This document shows, one piece after another, positions 59,501 to 64,000 of a stretch of DNA of 64,000 bases. The first letter of the stretch is position 1, and every line of letters begins with the position of its first letter. Location: the NCBI GenBank assembly GCA_003260075.1, contig QLIY01000190.1, positions 130,520 through 194,519 of the forward strand, given 5' to 3'. Both the position numbers and the translations under genes were made by a program. Origin of the DNA: Phallusia mammillata. Lineage: Eukaryota > Chordata > Ascidiacea > Phlebobranchia > Ascidiidae. A model generated the notes under the pieces. The model was not told the origin of the DNA, ran no database searches, and was given only the letters and a program-made list of their open reading frames with translations.

Positions 59501-62500
59501 GTGAATTTTTTGTATATAGCTTTTTTAACCATTTTTTTTGATTTTTTTAACACCCGCATAAGTGGGCTTATTAGTTTTCCAAAATCTATTAATTTGTGTA
59601 AACTTTTTAGCACCACCAAATATCCCTGCTTCCTTCATGTACCCAGCAAAGAAGAACGAGCCCAATCTAGATTCACTACAACTGTCAGATTCTGGATCGA
59701 GTAAGTGACAAAAAACAATTTTATTTCAGTAATTGTCACTCTGGCGCTGTTGCAATCCTTTTGAACTTTAACAAAAAAACTTTCTCGTTTTGAATGTGTT
59801 GTATCATTTTTCCGTAACAAAAGTGTGTATATGGGTTTAATAGTTTCTACAAATTAAAATATTTTGACCATTTTATGTTGTTTTTTGTGTAGACAAATTG
59901 GCAAATATTGGCAATTTTTTTCTAATTTTAGCATTTAAAAAAGTATTAAAAATTTTCTGGGGTTGAAAAAAAGTGTGCTTAATGAAAATTGATTTTTTTT
60001 CAATGATTAAATGCGTTTTATCTAGGAATTTTAAACGTGGTTGTTTCTTATATTACAGCAACGTCCAGGAAGCTGATCTGGGCACATACGTCGTGGCGGT
60101 TCGCAAGCAACGCATTGAAATGGCAAACGACACTTTTTTGCTGGAACTCGACCAAGAGCCCCACGTCATCAGTATCAACTACATTGTCCTTATTTGCCTC
60201 TCATGTTTCGTTCTCTTTCTTATTGTCGTCTGCTTTCTGTGTTGGCACCGGTTCTATCTCTGCCTCTACTACAAACGGAACTTCGGAAAATACGAGACTG
60301 GTAAGAAAAACTCGTCTTATAAGCTAATACATGGGCTTGCAACCTTATTCGAGCAATGCGAGGTATGCGAATATGTTTGGACTACATAGGAATTTCATTT
60401 GGCCCATCAAAGATCAAAGATTGGGGGTGCATACTCTTCAGATAAGACATCAATTCGTTTTTTGCTGATAGCTGGACACAATTTTTAGTTTGCAGATATT
60501 TGTTTTTTTCTTCATAAATATATATCAGAAGTCGTTACCGGATAACCATGGGGGCGGACTAAGGTTGTATGGGGATCCTAGATAAACCTTTGAAAGAATT
60601 AATTAATACAAATTTGCCTATGTAGCAAAGTCTCTATTAGGGCAAAAATGCTAAAACCCGGAAATTGGAGGCTCCCTTACTGATGGGGCTTCAGGAAGTC
60701 GCCCAGTCAGCACCCCTATTTATATGTTACTGAATTAACTCTTCTACCAACACAAAAACAAAATGGAGGCTTAACCTGCAAACTACTATTTCCCGGTGTG
60801 ATAGTCACAATGTTTATGCTGACGGACAACAACCTGTACATACCAAATACGGCATCTTACTCACACTTTAAACGAGCCGCTTCCGGCACGGCGCGGCAAT
60901 CAGGGTCTGCAAATCCCGCAAGAACGGTTCTCTGCAGCAAAGTCCCGGAACTGCGTTAGATTCAATTACCAGGTCGCCCTGCTCGGCATCACCTGTAAAG
61001 TAATTTATCATCATAAAGTGATGACATGTGCACAATAGAGATAAGGTCATCAAATTGATGATATGATGACTTCGGGTCGAAGTATTGTTTTGGCATATTT
61101 TGCGCGTATGATCACATCTCGTATGTTTCTCCTGCAGGGTACAACGTAGCCCACTTTTTTAGATTTTTTAGTATAGGACATGAATTTCTTTTTTAATATG
61201 TATTAACTGTTTATCTTCAATGTAGAAATTTTTCCATATTCATTTTCTTGAATAAAATAAATCTTAAACGGCTTCGAACCGAAGCAATTCTGTCACAAAA
61301 AAGTAATTTTTAATCCCTAAATTGCGATTGATGTGCAGATGACAAAAAGTACGGAGCGTTCATTTCTTATCACTTCTCCACGGAGATGGACAAGTTCGCC
61401 CAGCAACAAACGAGAGACGCAACGGCTGCTACACTTTCAAATCTTGAGAGTCTCGGATATCGAGTCTACGATGAGAACAGGGACGGCTTTCAAAGCGAAA
61501 GTATGTGGATGTTACTTTAGGTTTTACATAGTTTTTAAATTCTAACAGTTATCCTTTAAAAGGTTTTTTTAATGGTTTATGGACGAGATTTTTCAATTAT
61601 ATAGGAAGTTTGATTACGTCTCCAACCCGTGCCTCTTTGTTTTATCGGTCCCAACGTGTGTAACAGGAAATTATAATGCATTGTGCCCATGTTTTTACAT
61701 TTGTGGGGGATACTTAGGTACTCCTAATTATAAGTATAAAGGTAACGAATGCAAAATCACGAGCTTTACTGAATCTATCTCAATCACAGTTGTAAGTCGG
61801 GCCAAACTTTTCGGATCTGATGCGGGCTTGCGGTTCAAAAAAACACGGGCTTGATTCTGGCCTGACAGCACGCTCAGCATCATTTGTGTCGCAATTTCAA
61901 TTTCCGGGCCTCATTTGGGCCTTACTTTTAAACACATGGCTTTGAGCCGGGATTTAGACTTGTACCTTTGGGTTCGGGCATTAATATTGAGCCAGCTTAC
62001 GATTTTCATCGCAACAGTTTTGCTTTATGTGTTTTACTTACAATTTAACAAAGCTGACACGTGCAGCATACGAGGCAGGCAACAGTGGTTGTGATTCAAC
62101 TTTCGGTTGGTTCTCCACTAAGCCAGTGTAACTCAGTTGGTAGAGCGCGAGTCCCGGAAAGACTGCTGTCGTGGTTTTGAATCCCATCACAGGCTAGATT
62201 TTTCTAGCCTACGCCTTGTCATACGGTGAATGCTTGGTGGCCGGCTGATTCGGTGTAACGCCTTCAATGGGTCTGTCGTACCATGACTTACAACTTAAAT
62301 GATAATATTGATATTTTTCTGCAGTGCGGGTCGACAGTTCTATGAACGCCATGCGACAGTGCCATCGTGTGGTGATAGTGTTGACGCCGGAATACCTAAA
62401 GGACCACTGGAGTATATTTTGCCTGCAGAAGGTAAAAGTCCTTTAAGAAGCAAACCTTATTTTGTGGGTTGTGACTGTTGCAGTGCTATGGGAGAAACTG

Positions 62501-63647
62501 AAATCACCTTAGGGCGTGTCAATACACTTTTAAGTGAAGGTCATGTTTTTGTGTCGAATATGTAGAGCGAAAAACCACATAGAAAACCGCCACTGCATCT
62601 AGTTTGTTTTTTTCTGTGGTAATATATACAGCAGCATGTAAAAAGAAAACTTTTATGCATTTGACATACATAGTGTTAAAGTTTCAATGAATTTTACCAT
62701 TTATTCTAAATCTGTCCTATTTGCAAATATACGTTTAGCATGGACAAGTCTTGTTATCTGGGCATTGTAAAGATTGTAATTAGAAATGTACCTTCAAAAC
62801 GACTAAATTTATTGAAAACTGATTTAAATTTTCTCAACAAAAATTTGCTAATATCACTTGGAAAAAAAATTGTTATTTAATCTGATCGTCTTCGCAATGC
62901 AGAGTTTTCATTCCATGATCGAATCCAATCACAAAATGATATTCGTGATAGTCCCAGGAACTCGTGAATACATCAAGCAGCATTCAAACGTCGACGAAAC
63001 GCATCTGATGATTCGCCGAGCGCTGAAGGTTCGTAATTTGCCTCTTGAATTTGTGGGTTAATGTTGTTTGTTTTCAAAAAAACCTATGACGCAACGATGT
63101 GACGTAATCGAAAGTGCGTCATAAGTGATTGAACAGCTTTAACTAACCCTTTGTCTTGAGTTTATGATTTTGCAAAGGGTTTGATATACATTGCTCCAAG
63201 TTAGAATAAAAAGTCAAATGCTTCAAACTGTTGTCAATATCCTTTTGAGTATAGCAGCGGTAGTTATAACAGCTAATTGGGCAATTAGTTTACTGATCAC
63301 AAACTTGACATTGCGGCCAAATTGGGTCAAGAGTTTGAAGTGATGGATTCGTATAGCAATCTTTTTCCCTTTATTAGCTTAACCACGACATCCAGTGGTC
63401 GGAAAATCGCAACTTTGACAAGCGTCGATTTAAGTTGGAGCTGGAATGGGCAATGCCTAAACTCGCCACTCAGAGATCGGTACGTCACGAATCAACTACG
63501 TCATCACTGTTGTCGCAACAATACACCTACACGAACGGTTTTCATCGGACTATGAGCGTAGAAACAGAAGTGACCGAGGCTGGTTCTCCCAGTAAGTTAC
63601 GGTACTGCCTCAGTTTTACATTTATATTTTGGTGCTTCGGGGTCTGA
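53467..63647 (+). CDS. Interleukin-1-receptor-like protein B (3 Ig, TM, TIR)
   Basis: Paralogue of receptor A on the opposite strand, with the same predicted role as a single-pass receptor carrying a TIR signalling domain. Coding exons: 53467-53554, 53953-54074, 54490-54624, 55404-55554, 56708-56826, 57621-57726, 58553-58698, 59140-59228, 59611-59700, 60059-60300, 61339-61500, 62325-62431, 62903-63028 and 63378-63647. All phases join into one frame of 650 residues ending in TGA. The last exon also contains a good donor (A|GTAAGT at 63591), so the true 3' end may lie in a further exon beyond the window. A 5' UTR intron is implied by the acceptor TTTCAG at 53386, preceded by a branch-point-like CTAAC. 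An ATG at 53438 opens a very short upstream ORF. An hAT-like insertion, a SINE and an assembly gap sit in its introns. Confidence 0.88.
53953..55554 (+). CDS. Receptor B Ig1 exons (53953-54074, 54490-54624, 55404-55554)
   Basis: Phases 1-0, 0-0 and 0-1. They encode SGWPHSFSCD (B strand) and EEWTC, then a Cys-poor middle exon with NNTW and YYLDLV, then SSDQGTCYRY, the F strand with its closing Cys. The third exon runs on into a linker with paired Cys and ends at VLILEC, the opening of Ig2. Confidence 0.83.
55104..55248. other. Duplicated flank across G gap 55171-55180
   Basis: About 67 bases starting actcttcaaatccgtgtc recur after ten G, in the receptor B intron between exons 3 and 4. Intron length there is overstated. 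Confidence 0.78.
55628..55956. mobile_element. hAT-like MITE in a receptor B intron
   Basis: Left end cagagttgtaaacgggc; right end, inverted, cagatttggagttgtaagtcgggc. Flanks gggtatcc and gggcatcc match at seven of eight. The interior is full of cccga / cgggc motifs. Confidence 0.65.
56497..56645 (+). repeat. Intronic repeat family, copy 3 (longest)
   Basis: aggtcttatcggtgcaattg followed by a body that contains gttcgatgc, close to a pol III B box, about 110 bases downstream. It sits in a receptor B intron just before an Ig2 exon. Confidence 0.4.
56708..57726 (+). CDS. Receptor B Ig2 exons (56708-56826, 57621-57726)
   Basis: Phases 1-0 and 0-1. They encode TVVWRRNC (C strand), then VSYDHPGVYSCAY, a full D-x-G-x-Y-x-C motif, and KICVK at the domain end. 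The first exon has possible N-glycosylation sites NHT, NCT and NIT. Confidence 0.85.
58397..58514. mobile_element. Short hAT-like MITE in a receptor B intron
   Basis: 118 bases with ends cagtggctcataatc and, inverted, cagtggttcttaacc. The flanks gtttagat and gtttgata are only partly alike. It lies 39 bases upstream of the first Ig3 exon. Confidence 0.5.
58553..59700 (+). CDS. Receptor B Ig3 exons (58553-58698, 59140-59228, 59611-59700)
   Basis: Phases 1-0, 0-2 and 2-2. They encode LGQPLLIEC and LKWKK, then NVCMNN and LHCNF with NGT and NVT glycosylation sites, then KYPCFLHV and FTTTVRFWI. The 146- and 89-base exons match receptor A in length. Joining 57726 directly to 58553 keeps the frame and needs no extra exon. 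Confidence 0.85.
60059..60300 (+). CDS. Receptor B exon: end of Ig3 and transmembrane helix
   Basis: 242 bases, phase 2 to 1. It encodes EADLGTYVVAV, an F strand with Val in place of Cys. A long Cys/Leu/Phe-rich helix follows (YIVLICLSCFVLFLIVVC), then the juxtamembrane YYKRNFGKYETG, parallel to RRHFGKYDQG in receptor A. Confidence 0.9.
61339..63647 (+). CDS. Receptor B TIR exons (61339-61500, 62325-62431, 62903-63028, 63378-63647)
   Basis: TIR domain. YGAFISYH is a near-canonical box 1; LGYRVYDENRDGF stands where RD-x-x-PG is expected. HRVVIVLTPEYLKDHW is well conserved, then KMIFVIVPGT, then RRFKLELEWAMPKL as the box 3 region (F kept, W replaced). The tail is polar. Phases 1-1, 1-0 and 0-0, then terminal. 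If the donor at 63591 is used, the last residues SKLRYCLSF onward are replaced by an exon outside the window. Confidence 0.88.
61788..62010. mobile_element. Second copy of the gttgtaagtcgggc family
   Basis: Begins cagttgtaagtcgggcc, as at the inverted right end of the 55628 element. It ends near agccagcttacgat, a decayed complement. cgggc-rich interior. No clear target duplication. Confidence 0.4.
62121..62195 (+). repeat. tRNA-derived SINE head (tRNA-like)
   Basis: Within an intron of receptor B. It has an intact A box (TAACTCAGTTGGTAGAGC) and a recognisable B box (GGTTTTGAATCC, one base longer than consensus). The ends AGCCAGT and ACAGGCT pair at six of seven positions. The anticodon arm would show GGA, but U33 is C and there is no long variable arm, so it is not a working serine tRNA. 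An unrelated tail continues to about 62290. Confidence 0.5.
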
Positions 63648-64000
63648 TGCATGAAAAGGAAGAAAAAAGGTGATAGGAATTTTTTGTTGCGAATGTTTTA
63701 TTTTCGTCTTCACACGGTTTGTGTATGCTTTTTGTAATTGATTAGCTTGCAAAAATCAAGCGTTTTTTGCATACGATTTATTTGTGAGTTTTGTTTACAT
63801 TTTTACAACATCCATTTTCCTTTAATTAATTTTATTTGAGGAAAACAATCTCTCGGTGATGTGGTGTATTGATTTTACTTTAAAGTGTACAATGAAGATA
63901 ATATGCAGCAGACCCATTGTGTGCAGTAAGATTAATCTTCATATGCATGTACAGTATTTTGTTTTCATAAAAATATTAAGATGCATATCCCTATGGAATC

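Noticed and set aside
62121-62195. Functional tRNA-Ser(GGA)
   Set aside because: The required U33 is C, the B box has an extra base and the long variable arm of serine tRNAs is absent.
1-64000. CRISPR arrays, bacterial operons or ribosomal RNA genes
   Set aside because: No regularly spaced direct repeats, no dense gene packing and no rRNA-like conserved stretches were seen.

Overview
The window is animal nuclear DNA. It is AT-rich, its genes are split into short exons with GT/AG introns of clear phase, and there is no operon-like packing. The gene content (two receptors with three immunoglobulin domains, one membrane segment and a TIR domain) and the high divergence between unmerged allelic copies suggest an invertebrate chordate. 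A tunicate such as Ciona is my best guess, but this is inference.

The two solid genes are interleukin-1-receptor-like paralogues placed head to head about 28 kb apart. One runs on the minus strand from 25,234 to 12,304, the other on the plus strand from 53,467 to 63,647. Both read: signal-peptide exon, Ig1, Ig2, Ig3, transmembrane exon, then four TIR exons. Their intron phases agree at every junction I could pair, and four exon pairs have identical lengths (146, 89, 242 and 107 bases). They are therefore an old duplicate pair. Both TIR domains have lost the Pro-Gly of the BB loop, and both third Ig domains lack the usual F-strand cysteine. In the minus-strand gene the middle exon of Ig1 was not found.

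Other coding signals are weaker. A Pro/Ser-rich terminal exon lies at 4,253-4,486 (minus) and a CpG-rich promoter or first exon at 8,377-8,760 (minus). A probable terminal exon lies at 42,022-42,258 (minus) and a possible first exon at 43,268-43,436 (minus). Three compatible plus-strand exons at 48,438-49,594 resemble part of a DOCK-family protein.

The rest is intron and intergenic DNA rich in short non-autonomous DNA transposons. At least seven hAT-like elements with terminal inverted repeats and exact or near-exact 8-base target duplications are present, together with a Tigger-like inverted-repeat element, a tRNA-derived SINE and a small intronic repeat family.

The assembly carries a clear artefact. 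Twelve runs of about ten G, plus one of 62, all on the plus strand, mostly separate two near-identical copies of the same flank. They are best read as N gaps rendered as G between overlapping allelic contig ends, so local duplications next to them should not be taken as biology.
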